A stretch of 64,000 bases of DNA from Hirundichthys speculiger (lineage: Eukaryota > Chordata > Actinopteri > Beloniformes > Exocoetidae), in assembly GCA_018398805.1 (NCBI GenBank), contig JAGFBZ010000261.1:372001-436000 (forward strand), given 5' to 3'. Shown piece after piece: positions 10,193 through 20,101 of this stretch. The notes below the pieces were generated by a model. That model was not told the origin of the DNA. It saw nothing but the letters and a program-made list of their open reading frames with translations, and did no database searches. Each line of letters begins with the position of its first letter. The stretch's first letter is position 1. The translations under genes were made by a program, and so were the position numbers.

Positions 10193-10748
10193 TGAACGGA
10201 TAGCTGTTACTCTGCTGACAGTAATAAACTCCTGAATCTTCAGCCTGAACTCCTCTGATGGTCAGAGTGAAGTCAGTTCCAGATCCACTTCCACTAAAAC
10301 GATCTGGAACTCCAGACTGACGAGTTGTAGAGTAACGAATCAGGAGTTTAGGAGCTTCTCCAGGTTTATGAAGGTACCAGTGGAGGCTGCTACCAACACT
10401 TGTACTGGTTTGTACATCTGATGGAGACAGTTTGTCCTGGAGTAACAGACTGAGATCCAGGAGTCTGAGTCAAGGTGATTTCTCTGATGAACCTGAAAAT
10501 ATGAAAGATAAACAATATTCAGACAAATGTATTTGTATTTGGAGAAAAACTATGAACATCCAAACAGAAGAGAATCATTTCTTTAACATGAAGAAGCTCA
10601 ATGCTGCTTGTTTTCAGTGTTTCTCCATCAGAGCAGAACATCACTGAGGTGAACCTGGATGTATCCTGAAGTAAAGTTTTCAGAAGAGAGTCTCACCCTG
10701 AACAAGGAGCCCCAGGGTGGTCAGCAGTAGAGTCAGTGACATCATCAT
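10193..10748 (-). pseudogene. IgL V gene, family 1, broken copy
   Basis: Leader exon 10748-10697 reads [17 protein letters not shown] and has a normal donor; V exon 10492-10193 has a normal acceptor and a good RSS. Compared with the paralogues at 16842 and 24630 there is a 1-bp deletion just after the acceptor. This gives TGA at 10472-10470 in framework 1. A compensating 1-bp insertion in CDR1 (about 10413) restores the frame for the rest (CDR1 to CDR3, YYCQQ). Exon length is therefore unchanged at 300 nt, but the coding path is interrupted by the stop. It could still recombine, since its RSS is intact, giving a non-productive join. Confidence 0.85.
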
Positions 10749-10847
10749 TGTGCTGCAGGCGTGTCAGTCAGTGGATGTGATAAGGTCTGGACAGTCACTG
10801 ATCAACACTGACCTCTTAACATCTGACAGCAGAGAGGCAGGACACAT

Positions 10848-10855
10848 ATGCAAAC
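10848..10855 (-). promoter_or_regulatory. Octamer-like element of V promoter
   Basis: GTTTGCAT in V orientation, one mismatch from the light-chain octamer ATTTGCAT, 99 bp upstream of the leader ATG. The same variant occurs at 17499-17506 and 25281-25288. Confidence 0.6.
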
Positions 10856-10919
10856 ACACAGAGTCAGTCAGCTGCAGCCGTCCTCTACATGACAACATGT
10901 TTCCTCCTCTCTGATGGAA

Positions 10920-11990
10920 TTACAGCCATAAATTAAAGTAGTAAGTATATGTAGTCATCAGTAAAAAATCATTCTTTTCTTCAGACAACAGTGAATGTAT
11001 AGTTTGTGAGATAGTCTAGAAAGGCTCTATAGGAGCAGCATCATCTGAAAGCATAAATTTACTACAGAAAGTATTACTTGACAACATGATGGCTCCTCAT
11101 AAACTAGAGAGATTTTAAACTTCAACTTAAAATATATATATAAACTTAGTGGAAAACAGAACTTATGGGTTGTACTTTGGTGTTTTGGTTCATATACCCC
11201 ACCACTCATCTAATGACAGCTGGGACAGATTTGAACGACTATGACTTTGTTCGTTTTCTGAGGTTCAGCTGGTAACAGAGAAACATGAAGCAGCCAGACT
11301 TCCAGTGTTCATTTCTCAAGACTGTAAACCCTCTCAGAGCTCTGGAGCATGGTGCACACATTCAAACTGTGCCAGTGATGATGATTTGGAACAATATATT
11401 TTCAGAAATGTTATCTCATAAAGGAGATATGCATGATTTTATAAATGATCATTCACAGATCAGCATGTAATGGTTTCCTATTTTCACTGACATGATTTTT
11501 TTTCTTCCCTTTTTGAGTCACTGGCTTCTCTGAATAAATAATAGAATGCCTCTTTGTTAGTTTTAAAATTAACAAGATTTGTATATTTTAAAAAAATAAA
11601 ATATCGATCATCCTTCAACATCCATCTTTTAGTTCCACAAAGAAGTGGATTAACTTCCATATTTGTCCCATTCAGAACCTTCTCTGCATCTGTAGATGGT
11701 GCTGAATGTTTTCATGGGAAAATGCCAAATTACCTGAGTGAATATCTGAAAAGGTGAAGTGGCCTGATTAAGATTTTTGAAGCTCTAAAAAATAATTTGT
11801 CATTTTAATTCCAACTGATGTTGAGATCTAAGTTCTTTAGTATTGAATTCAATGCAGAGTCAGAAATCCAGAAAAGTGTTGATGCAACGATGAGTTAATG
11901 TGTGAATGTGCATGTGTGTGTGATGAGTGTGTGTTCAGTGAACTGTATCAGTGTCTGCAGCAGCTTCCAGCTGCAACATTCACTTCAGTT
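10920..11990. other. Spacer between V genes, with a V-promoter-like relic
   Basis: Mostly AT-rich and unique to this unit. About 11298-11360 (actgtaaaccctctcagagc...ctggagcatgg) resembles the sequence upstream of family 2 leaders (ctgtcccagagcactggagc), suggesting the remnant of a lost V gene. Confidence 0.45.
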
Positions 11991-12012
11991 TCTGTTCAGT
12001 GTGACTGAGGGA

Positions 12013-12040
12013 GGTTTTTGTACGATGCTTTTTCACTGTG
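12013..12040 (-). promoter_or_regulatory. 12-RSS of family 2 V (first copy)
   Basis: Heptamer CACAGTG abutting the V exon, 12-bp spacer, nonamer ACAAAAACC in V orientation. Confidence 0.93.
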
Positions 12041-12521
12041 TGAACACTTGTTGATTGTTGATCCAGTAATAACTCTTACAATAATAAACTCCTGCATCTC
12101 CAGCCTCCAGTGAACTGATGGTCAGAGTGAAGTCAACTCCATTTCCTGCTCCACTTCCACTGAATCTGGAGGAGATTCCTGTAAACCTGTCTGATGTCCT
12201 GTAGATCAGAGCTTTAGGAGCTTCTCCAGCTTTCTGATGGTACCAGGCCAGGTAGTATTGTGAACCAGAGTACTGAGCTACTTTTGGATTGACTTTACAG
12301 TCAATAGAGACAGTTTGACCAACCTGCACTGATTTGGCTGCTGGCTGAGTAACAACAACATTTTGTCCAACAGACCCTGAAGAGAGAAGAAACACTGGAC
12401 ATGAGATGGTGAAGTGGAACTCAGCTACACTCCTGAATGATTTTCACATGACAGATCAATGATCTTCCTCACCCTGAGTGAAGCAGAGGAGAGTCCAGAT
12501 GAGGACGCAGATCAAAGTCAT
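12041..12521 (-). CDS. IgL V gene, family 2, first copy
   Basis: Two exons. The leader (12521-12473) reads MTLICVLIWTLLCFTQ and is split in the last Gly codon; the V exon (12376-12041, 336 nt) starts after a CTTCAG acceptor and ends at the heptamer. The mature domain begins VGQNVVVTQP. It has the first Cys in IDCKV, a long CDR1 (about SGSQYYL), core Trp in AWYHQKAG, framework 3 DFTLTISSLEAGDAGVYYC with a two-residue insertion (SGAGNGVDF), and germline CDR3 starting KSYYWIN. No defect seen. It can join J at 13600/13996 by inverting about 1.6-2.0 kb, or J at 2996/3395 by inverting about 9 kb. It is the most divergent CDR3 of the three family 2 copies. Confidence 0.92.
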
Positions 12522-12639
12522 GTTTCTGATGAGGAGGATTTCTGTGTCTTCTGTTGTCATGAAGGACAGCTGTCAATCATCCAGAGTTCAACTGTCAGGA
12601 CTATAAACTGTCCCAGAGCACTGGAGCATGGAGCTGCTG

Positions 12640-12647
12640 ATGCAAAG
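12640..12647 (-). promoter_or_regulatory. Octamer-like element of V promoter
   Basis: CTTTGCAT in V orientation, one mismatch from ATTTGCAT, 118 bp upstream of the leader ATG. Identical at 18718-18725 and 26532-26539. Confidence 0.55.
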
Positions 12648-12865
12648 TGACTCTATGGAAATGTTCTGACTCCAGCAGAGACCTGGATCACTCTCATGAT
12701 TTTTATCAATTGATCAGTATGTTCGTTAAAGTTTTAAAAGTTGATTGATAAAGCATTTAGGGGATGTAATTTCCTTCTTCCAAGACAGTTTTCAGACAGG
12801 TGTTTGTCTGTGATCATTTTATTCTTCTTCATCTAAGTCTAACTAAAGACTTGGTATTTTGACCA

Positions 12866-13260
12866 ACACCCAACGACAGAGCTCCATCACTCCTGTTTTC
12901 TCTCTTCAGTGGCTCCAAGTTCATTTTAGAGTTAAATTTAAACTCTTAATGTGTGTTTTCAGAGCAGTTCATGGTCTTGATCACTATTGATGTGATCTTT
13001 TCATCATTCATCAACCCAGCAGGACTCTGTGGTCTGCTGATCAGCATCTGCTGGAGGTTCAGATGTCTCCATGGAAACAGAGCTCTGATGGTTCTTCTGC
13101 AGTAGTCGGTCCTGGACTCTGGAACATTCAGCCTTTGGACCTACAAATGTTCACAGATTAGCCTTTGTTGAAATCTAAATTAAAGACAAACCTTTTCAAA
13201 CTGGCCTTTGGTCCTAAAAGTTCTGTGACATTTTAAATGTTATTTAGTTTAGAGAATTCT
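12866..13260 (+). pseudogene. LINE reverse transcriptase C-terminal relic
   Basis: A broken reading (ITPVFSLQWLQVHFRVKFKL, VFRAVHGLDHY, RTLWSADQHLLEVQ, GPGLWN, LKSKLKTNLFKLAFG) matches the C-terminal region that follows the reverse transcriptase in CR1/L2/Rex-like LINEs. It contains in-frame stops. It sits between the family 2 V and the second J-C unit. Confidence 0.65.
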
Positions 13261-13560
13261 ATAATTTAATGTTAAAAGTCTTATTCATTAGTTTTTTTAA
13301 TGATGTTTTAATTATTTGTTTTTATATTACAGCATGAAAAGTTTTTTGGTTCAACTCTGGTTGTTGTTGAGCTCTTTATAAATAAAGGTTGATTATTGAT
13401 TAATTGGTATTTAAATCAGATATAAATACAGATTTTCCACAGTCTGATCATTCTGTAGTGTTTAAGTGTCGAACTAATAAACAGTATTTTCCAGACTGAT
13501 TTTGTCTGAGTAGAGTTAGTTGTGTTCAGAGTCAGAGAGCCGTGTCTCTCTGCAGTCAGA

Positions 13561-13599
13561 GGTTTTTGTACGACGACTCAACCAGTTTGTATCACTGTG
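13561..13599 (+). promoter_or_regulatory. 23-RSS of J1 (unit 2)
   Basis: Nonamer 13561-13569, 23-bp spacer, heptamer 13593-13599. Confidence 0.93.
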
Positions 13600-13637
13600 G
13601 TTAACGTTTGGTGGAGGAACCAGCCTGGATGTTGGAA
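13600..13637 (+). CDS. IgL kappa-like J1 segment, unit 2
   Basis: A 38-nt J reading [12 protein letters not shown] after its first base, with donor A|GTAAGT. It differs from unit-1 J1 only at the 5' codon (TTA instead of TAC), that is, at the residue lying in CDR3. The downstream intron carries J2 and then C at 14863. Confidence 0.92.
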
Positions 13638-13956
13638 GTAAGTAAAACTTTAAAGGATTTTATTACTTCACAAGCAGGATTTTCATTTTGTGTTATATTT
13701 TTTGGGGGCTTAAAGGGTAGTTTAATCTTTCACCAAACATTTTTTTATAATTCATCAACAACTAAAAAACATCACTGTTTTTATATAAATGATATCTCAG
13801 ATTTACATAAACATCATGATATTTGAGTCAAAAGCACAAATGACTCTTTTGTATATTTAAGTAAAACATACTTGAGGAAATGTAGACTGAGTTTTTTTCA
13901 ACAAAGTAGAGTTAGTTGTGTTCAGAGTCAGAGAGCCGTGTCTCTCTGCAGTCAGA

Positions 13957-13995
13957 GGTTTTTGTACGACGACTCAACCAGTTTGTATCACTGTG
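13957..13995 (+). promoter_or_regulatory. 23-RSS of J2 (unit 2)
   Basis: Nonamer 13957-13965, 23-bp spacer, heptamer 13989-13995. Confidence 0.93.
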
Positions 13996-14033
13996 GTGGA
14001 CTTTTGGTGGAGGAACAAAACTGGATGTTGGAA
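13996..14033 (+). CDS. IgL kappa-like J2 segment, unit 2
   Basis: A 38-nt J reading [12 protein letters not shown], identical to J2 of unit 1, with donor A|GTAAGT. It lies 829 bp upstream of the unit-2 C exon. Confidence 0.92.
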
Positions 14034-14862
14034 GTAAGTTCATGAAAACTGGAACAATTATCACTTTTATTAAATTAAGTCTTACAATTGTGGTCAAATC
14101 TGTTTTTTCAGCTGAATGACTGAAATCAGTTTCTAATCTGTTTTTGTTGTTAGTTTCTCGTCTTTGTGAATTTTACCACAGAGACATTTAACAAACTGTT
14201 CCAGTTAACTTATGAAATGATTCAAACTGAAAGAATATTTGAATGAACAAAACTGAAAACATGAACAAATGTTTTCAGTTTCTGTATTTCATCAATGTTT
14301 TTAGTCAAACTGATTCGGAGTCATTTGAATGTAGAAACATTTTTACTTTTTTAGAAAATATGTGTTTGATTTAAGTATTATAATTTAGTTAATATTGTAC
14401 TTTAACAGTGAAAAATGATCAGTTGATCCACTTTTACCAACGATAAATATGTTAGTATCAAACTTTGAAAATCTCTGAGAGTATTTAAACTAAAACAGGT
14501 GGTTAAACATCTGTTCAAACTGTATCTTCTGATCATTTTCTACTGAAATCTATCAAACAAGAACTTATTTTCTTCATTCAGAGCATGACAGCTTTTTTCA
14601 GGCAAATTGTTGCTTCTTTGACTTCATCTTGTAGTTTGATGTGTTTCAGGTCAGATGAGGATTCTGTGTGTTGAGATACATGAGAGGTTTCTGAAAGGGA
14701 AGTGAAAGAGTGTGTGAGTGAGTGACTGCTGGAGCAGAAAAAGCATCTGACTGAAAGTGATGAAGGAGAAAACTGAAATGTCTCCAAGCAAAGGTGTCCA
14801 AGAGTGTAGTGTTTGAAGCTGTGTGTCCCCTGTCCTCTGAGCTGATGACTGTCTCCTTCTAG

Positions 14863-15182
14863 GTGATGTCCGTCCCTCCCTGACAGTGCTGCCCCCCTCC
14901 AAAGAGGAGCTGGATCAGGGCCAGGCTACAGTCATGTGTCTGGCCAACAAGGGCTTCCCCTCAGGCTGGATTGTGTCCTGGAAGGTGGACGGCAGCAGCA
15001 GCAGCTTGGAGCAGAGCAGGAGCCCCGGGGTGCTGAAGGACGGCCTCTACAGCTGGAGCAGCACCCTGAAACTCACTGCAGACCAGTGGAGGAAGGTGGG
15101 CGTTGTGACATGTGAGGCCACCCAGGGCTCCCAGACTGCAGTCTCAGAGACACTGAGGAGAGACCAGTGCTCCCAGTCCTGA
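14863..15182 (+). CDS. IgL kappa-like constant domain exon, unit 2
   Basis: A second complete light-chain C exon. Acceptor TTCTAG, 320 nt, stop TGA at 15180-15182, AATAAA at about 15294. The sequence reads the same as the unit-1 exon throughout, including the domain cysteines, the WKVDG tryptophan and the C-terminal RRDQCSQS. The flanking intron and the spacer differ by scattered substitutions and small indels. It follows J1-J2 of unit 2 and lies between V genes at 10.2-12.5 kb and 16.8-18.6 kb, either of which can supply its V. Confidence 0.93.
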
Positions 15183-15540
15183 CCTCCCTCACTGGGACTC
15201 TCATTCTGCTTTTACTCTGCTTTCTTTCTCTTTCACATGTTCTCTCTTTCTCTTACATCTTCAATTGTGCTGATCATTCATCAATTTTTATACAATAAAA
15301 ATATCTTCATCAAATCAGTTCTGCTTCCATGTGGAGTTTTTAAACACGTCACATGATGAGTTATGACATGAGTTTTTAGATGAATATTTGACCTTGTGAT
15401 CTTGTGTTCTCCTTTAGGATTATCAGATATCAAATCTATGTGAAGTTTTTAACATAAATTTACTGTCAGGAGACTTTTAAAGACATCAGGTTTTTTCTGT
15501 GTTTCACATTTATGTTTCAAAATTTTCTCCTCCAGTAGAT

Positions 15541-16170
15541 TCAATGTAATTTTATTTGTGTAGCGTCTATTACAATGCAAGTTGTCTCAAGACGCTTTAT
15601 AGAGACCCAGAGCATGACCTCCGAGCAAATATCATTAACTAAAATTAATATATTAACTCCTGTTCAAAATAAAAAAAAAGGCAAGTAAAAAAAAAAAAAC
15701 TCCTATAGCAGGAGAAAAAAACCTTAAAGCCAAACTACTTTTAGAGGAAGAAACCTTGAGCAGGACCTGACTCATAAGGGGGGATCTTCCTACAGAAGGC
15801 CGGGTAAAGAAAGAAAAAGAGAACGGAGTTGGGACAGAGAGAGGAGAGCACATACATCCTGGCAATACTATATTAGACATGATGTATAAATAATAATCAT
15901 CCATTAACTGGAGAACTAAGAATTCCACGCACTTATAGTCCGACTGATACATTGTTAGTACATGAACTACAGTGATGACTATATAAACAGATGTAGGCAG
16001 CAACACTGAGGTGGTCAGAGGATCAGACTCCAGGTCAGCAAATCCAAAATATCCAAAAAACCTCTGATATCCAAAAGACATCTATACACACATGTGGACT
16101 TAAACACTGGGATGGTCAGAGGATGCAACTGCAGGTTAGTATGTAACTCTGGAAGGTCTGACCTGCAAAC
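15541..16170. repeat. Common teleost dispersed repeat
   Basis: Contains the familiar fish repeat landmarks: ttttatttgtgtagcg, gttgtctcaagacgctttat, accttaaagccaaactactt, gaagaaaccttgagcaggac and ggatcttcctacagaaggcc. No coding potential. Absent from the equivalent place in unit 1. Confidence 0.7.
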
Positions 16171-16481
16171 ACAGAAAGAAAAAGAAAAAAAATGTATTTC
16201 ATAATAATATAATATATTATATATTATATATCAACATACATATTTGGATGATAGGTTGTTGAATAAACTTAATTTAAATATATTGTAATAATGTGACTAA
16301 TCATTGTAAACTATATATGTCATTTTTATTTGGAAACTGATTTGTATTTCAGATTATTTGTGGAATATATCACTAAAACTGTTTTAAAAAGGTTTCTTTT
16401 AAAATCATTTCCTGTATTTCTCAATTAAAAAAAAAATCCAACATAGCTGATATTTTTCATATGACTTCGAAATTATTAAAG

Positions 16482-16482
<1 letters not shown>

Positions 16483-16554
<72 letters not shown>

Positions 16555-16623
16555 CATAAAAAATATATTAATAACAATAATAATAATAATAATAACAACA
16601 GTAATACTAAATATTAATATATT

Positions 16624-16685
<62 letters not shown>

Positions 16686-16690
16686 TGATG
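16483..16690. repeat. (AAT)n trinucleotide microsatellite, two blocks
   Basis: Two long (AAT)n runs separated by about 60 bp of degenerate AT-rich sequence; the positional counterpart of the (ATT)n at 9.9 kb. Confidence 0.95.
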
Positions 16691-16813
16691 ATATATTTTT
16701 TGCTTTGTCAATTTATATAGGTAAATTATTTTCTGTGTTAGCTTCAGTTAAATCTCTGTTGTTTAGTTTCAGTGCAGCTGTTCATTCAGATCAGTTCCTC
16801 TCCAGCTGAAGGA

Positions 16814-16841
16814 GGTTTTTGTACGACGTTGTTTCACTGTG
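16814..16841 (-). promoter_or_regulatory. 12-RSS of family 1 V (second copy)
   Basis: Heptamer 16835-16841, 12-bp spacer, nonamer 16814-16822. Confidence 0.93.
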
Positions 16842-17404
16842 TGAACGGTCTGCTGTAACCCTGCTGACAGTAATAAACTCCTGAATCTTCAGCCTGAACT
16901 CCTCTGATGGTCAGAGTGAAGTCAGTTCCAGATCCACTTCCACTAAAACGATCTGGAACTCCAGACTGACGAGTTTCAGCATAATAAATGAGGAGTTTAG
17001 GAGCTTCTCCAGGTTTCTGAAGGTACCAGTGGAGGAAGCTGCTAACACTTGTACTGGTTTTACATCTGATGGAGACAGTTTGTCCTGGAGTAACAGACTG
17101 AGATCCAGGAGTCTGAGTCAAGGTGAATTCTGCTGATGAACCTGAAAATATGAAACAGAGAAACAATATTCAGACAAATGTAGCTTAAAGAAATAGCATC
17201 GACATCAAAACAGAAGAGAATCATTTCTTTAACATGAAGAACAGATGAAGAAGCTCAATGCTGCTTGTTTCAGTGTTTCTCCATCAGAGCAGAACATCAC
17301 TGAGGTGAACCTGGATGTATCCTGAAGTCAAGTTTTCAGAAGAGAGTCTCACCCTGAACAAGGAGCCCCAGGGTGGTCAGCAGTAGAGTCAGTGACATCA
17401 TCAT
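16842..17404 (-). CDS. IgL V gene, family 1, second copy
   Basis: Leader exon 17404-17353 ([17 protein letters not shown]; three ATGs in a row, first used here) and V exon 17141-16842 (300 nt). The mature domain starts near [20 protein letters not shown]. It has Cys in IRCKTS, a short CDR1, Trp in [17 protein letters not shown], kappa-like framework 3 ([19 protein letters not shown]) and [11 protein letters not shown] at the CDR3. Splice sites and RSS are consensus. It is the best intact member of family 1 and the reference for the defects in the 10.2-kb and 24.6-kb copies. It can join J-C unit 2 by inverting about 3 kb. Confidence 0.93.
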
Positions 17405-17498
17405 TGTGCTGCAGGCGTGTCAGTGGATGTGAAAGGTCTGGACAGTCACTGATCAACACTGACCTCTTAACATCTGACAGCAGAGAGGCAGGACACAT

Positions 17499-17506
17499 AT
17501 GCAAAC
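17499..17506 (-). promoter_or_regulatory. Octamer-like element of V promoter
   Basis: GTTTGCAT in V orientation, 94 bp upstream of the leader ATG. Confidence 0.6.
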
Positions 17507-17579
17507 ACACAGAGTCAGTCAGCTGCAGCCGTCCTCTACATGACAACATGTTTCCTCCTCTCAGATGGAATTATAGTCA

Positions 17580-18060
17580 TCATTTAAAGTAATAAGTATA
17601 AGTAATCATCAGTAAATAGGGTATTTTCTTCAGACAATAATGAATGTAGAGTTTGTGAGATAATAAAAAAACGCTGAGTAACAACATTTTATCCTTATTT
17701 TATTGCTGTATTAACCCTCAGATTTTTTATTTGTTTTATCGTGTTTTTAATTTTTATTGTAAAGTATTCTTGTGTGCCTTTGAAAGGCATTTTTAACTTA
17801 AATGTATTAGTTTAAAACAGACTTAGAGCACTGGTTTAAATATGTTTATAGTTTAGATTCTTCAAACATCATATAACTAATAATAATAATAATACAACCA
17901 TAAGTCTGTATTACAAGGTGTTATTTTAGAAATAATAAGTCATTGTGTTTAACAAAGAAAATAATTAAATATCTGGATTTTGATTGTATATATTTATGTG
18001 ATGAGTGTGTGTTCAGTGAACTGTATCAGCATCTGCAGCAGCTTCCAGCTGCAACATTCA
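17580..18060. other. Spacer between V genes
   Basis: AT-rich; 17635-17980 matches 25430-25800, showing that the family 1/family 2 V pair was duplicated as one block. No gene seen. Confidence 0.5.
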
Positions 18061-18090
18061 CTTCAGTTTCTGTTCAGTCTGACTGAGGGA

Positions 18091-18118
18091 GGTTTTTGTA
18101 CGATGCTTTTTCACTGTG
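18091..18118 (-). promoter_or_regulatory. 12-RSS of family 2 V (second copy)
   Basis: Nonamer 18091-18099, 12-bp spacer, heptamer 18112-18118. Confidence 0.93.
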
Positions 18119-18599
18119 TGAACACATCTTTACTGTTGATCCAGTGATAACTCTGACAGTAATAAACTCCTGCATCTCCAGCCTCCAGTGAACTGATGGT
18201 CAGAGTGAAGTCAACTCCATTTCCTGCTCCACTTCCACTGAATCTGGAGGAGATTCCTGTAAATCTGTCTGATGTTCTGTAGATCAGAGCTTTAGGAGCT
18301 TCTCCAGCTTTCTGATGGTACCAGGCCAGGTAGTATTGTGAACCAGAGTGGTGAGCTACTTTTGGATTGACTTTACAGTCAATAGAGACAGTTTGACCAA
18401 CCTGCACTGATTTGGCTGCTGGCTGAGTAACAACAACATTTTGTCCAACAGACCCTGAAGAGAGAAGAAACACTGGACATGAGATGGTGAGGTGGAACTC
18501 AGCTACACTCCTGAATGATTTTCACATGACAGATCAATGATCTTCCTCACCCTGAGTGAAGCAGAGGAGAGTCCAGATGAGGACGCAGATCAAAGTCAT
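18119..18599 (-). CDS. IgL V gene, family 2, second copy
   Basis: Leader exon 18599-18551 (MTLICVLIWTLLCFTQ) and V exon 18454-18119 (336 nt). It has the same framework as the 12.0-kb copy. CDR1 region reads KVAHHSGSQYYLAW and germline CDR3 reads QSYHWINSKDVF, shared with the 25.9-kb copy but not the first. Conserved Cys, Trp and Cys are present, with consensus splice sites and RSS. No disabling change seen. Confidence 0.92.
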
Positions 18600-18717
18600 G
18601 TTTCTGATGAGGAGGATTTCTGTGTCTTCTGTTGTCATGAAGGACAGCTGTCAATCATCCAGAGTTCAACTGTCAGGACTATAAACTGTCCCAGAGCACT
18701 GGAGCATGGAGCTGCTG

Positions 18718-18725
18718 ATGCAAAG
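18718..18725 (-). promoter_or_regulatory. Octamer-like element of V promoter
   Basis: CTTTGCAT in V orientation, 118 bp upstream of the leader ATG. Confidence 0.55.
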
Positions 18726-18779
18726 TGACTCTATGGAAATGTTCTGACTCCAGCAGAGACCTGGATCACTCTCATGATG

Positions 18780-19480
18780 ATTTTTATCAATGGATAAGTT
18801 AATTTAAAGCATATGTTTATAGTATTGTTCTTTTTTTCCTGATATGGTCACCATTTAAAAAAAAAAGCAAAATGATTTTTTTTAATTTTTTCAAATTTAC
18901 AACATTAATCATTTCTTTGAAACAGATACAAGTAAAATCGTGTATTTAACAATTAACAAACAGTTAACAATTACTATTACTATTCCTATTTTTGTTTTAT
19001 TTCTCTGACTTGTCACATACAAAGATGCAATTTAGGCTCATTCATGAAAAAGTTTGCTTCACCAGGTGAAGAAATTCCTAAATAAAGTATAATTGTATTT
19101 ATCATTTTATTTTTTAATGTACAAAAGTACATATTCTATCTTATTTTATTATATCTTATCTATTATTTATTGATTTATTTTGGGTAGTTTGATGGTTTAT
19201 TGATGAAGTTTGTTGAAAAGAGAAAATCATCTCTTGCAAGATTTTCACTATTTGTTCATTCAGAGCATAATTATTAATGCATGAATTCTGATAAAGTTTA
19301 ATCAAAAAATCTAAATAAAAGTATTAAGAGTCAATAAAAATATACTGAAACCAGCATGTTTCCGTGGTCAGTAGTGATACATGACTGTTGTCATGGTTAA
19401 TGAGTTCAGAGAGGGAAGTGAAACACTGAAGGAAAAAAATCTGCATCACCAGCAGTTTCCTTTTCATGGTGCTGGTCCCC
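18780..19480. other. AT-rich spacer preceding a C relic
   Basis: Low-complexity AT-rich DNA where a third J-C unit would be expected; no J motif or 23-RSS was found. A trace of the intron flanking C may start near 19405 (gagggaagtgaaacactgaa). Confidence 0.45.
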
Positions 19481-19489
19481 CCCCAGCAG

Positions 19490-19700
19490 AGAAAGACCCC
19501 TCCCAGGGCCCCCAGACTCCAGTCTCAGAGATACTGAGTAGAGACCAGTGCTCCCAGTCCTGACTAGTCTCACTGAGAGTCTCCTACTGGGTTGATTCTG
19601 ATCCACTGTCTTTCAATGTCTCTTTTCATGTGTTTTGAATTTTCTTTTCTCTCTAGTGTTGACTGATGTTGATCATTTCAATGTTTCTATACTATAAAAA
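19490..19700 (+). pseudogene. Relic of a third IgL constant exon (3' end only)
   Basis: 19494-19563 matches the last part of the C exons (QGPQTPVSEILSRDQCSQS, stop 19561-19563). The next 140 bp follow the same 3' UTR with divergence. The Ig domain upstream, including both domain cysteines, is missing. It marks the site of a deleted J-C unit between the second and third V pairs. Confidence 0.8.
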
Positions 19701-20101
19701 CATGTTCAGGAAATCTGTTGTTCTTTATATTTTCATAAAATGTTAACTTGATAATGTTTCATTCATGAAAACAGAGATTATATTAAATTCAGTGAAAGAC
19801 TGAGCTGAAATAAATGTTGTAATATTTCCATGATGACTTGAGAGATGATGTGGAAACCGATGACATGAGTGATAAACATGTTACTTTAGAAAACACATCA
19901 GCTCAGTCTGATGAGCACAAAGCAGTGATGGTCGTGTTGTAGATCCATAATTTCAGGTCAGAATCTTGATTTTCCCCCAAGAAATCAAGCAGAGCAGGAG
20001 CTCCTCCCCACAAAAGGACTCAAGCCCAACCCTTCTGCTCAAGACTCAAGCACCTGTATCACCACACCTCCCCCTGCAGCAGGAAAGATTTAAAGAAAAA
20101 A

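Noticed and set aside
9955..10203. Open frame beginning with a poly-Leu run
   Set aside because: It is translation of the (ATT)n microsatellite running into the V RSS; no gene.
12459..12650. 63-codon + strand frame, repeated at 18537 and 26351
   Set aside because: Conserved only because it lies antisense to the family 2 leader exon and promoter.
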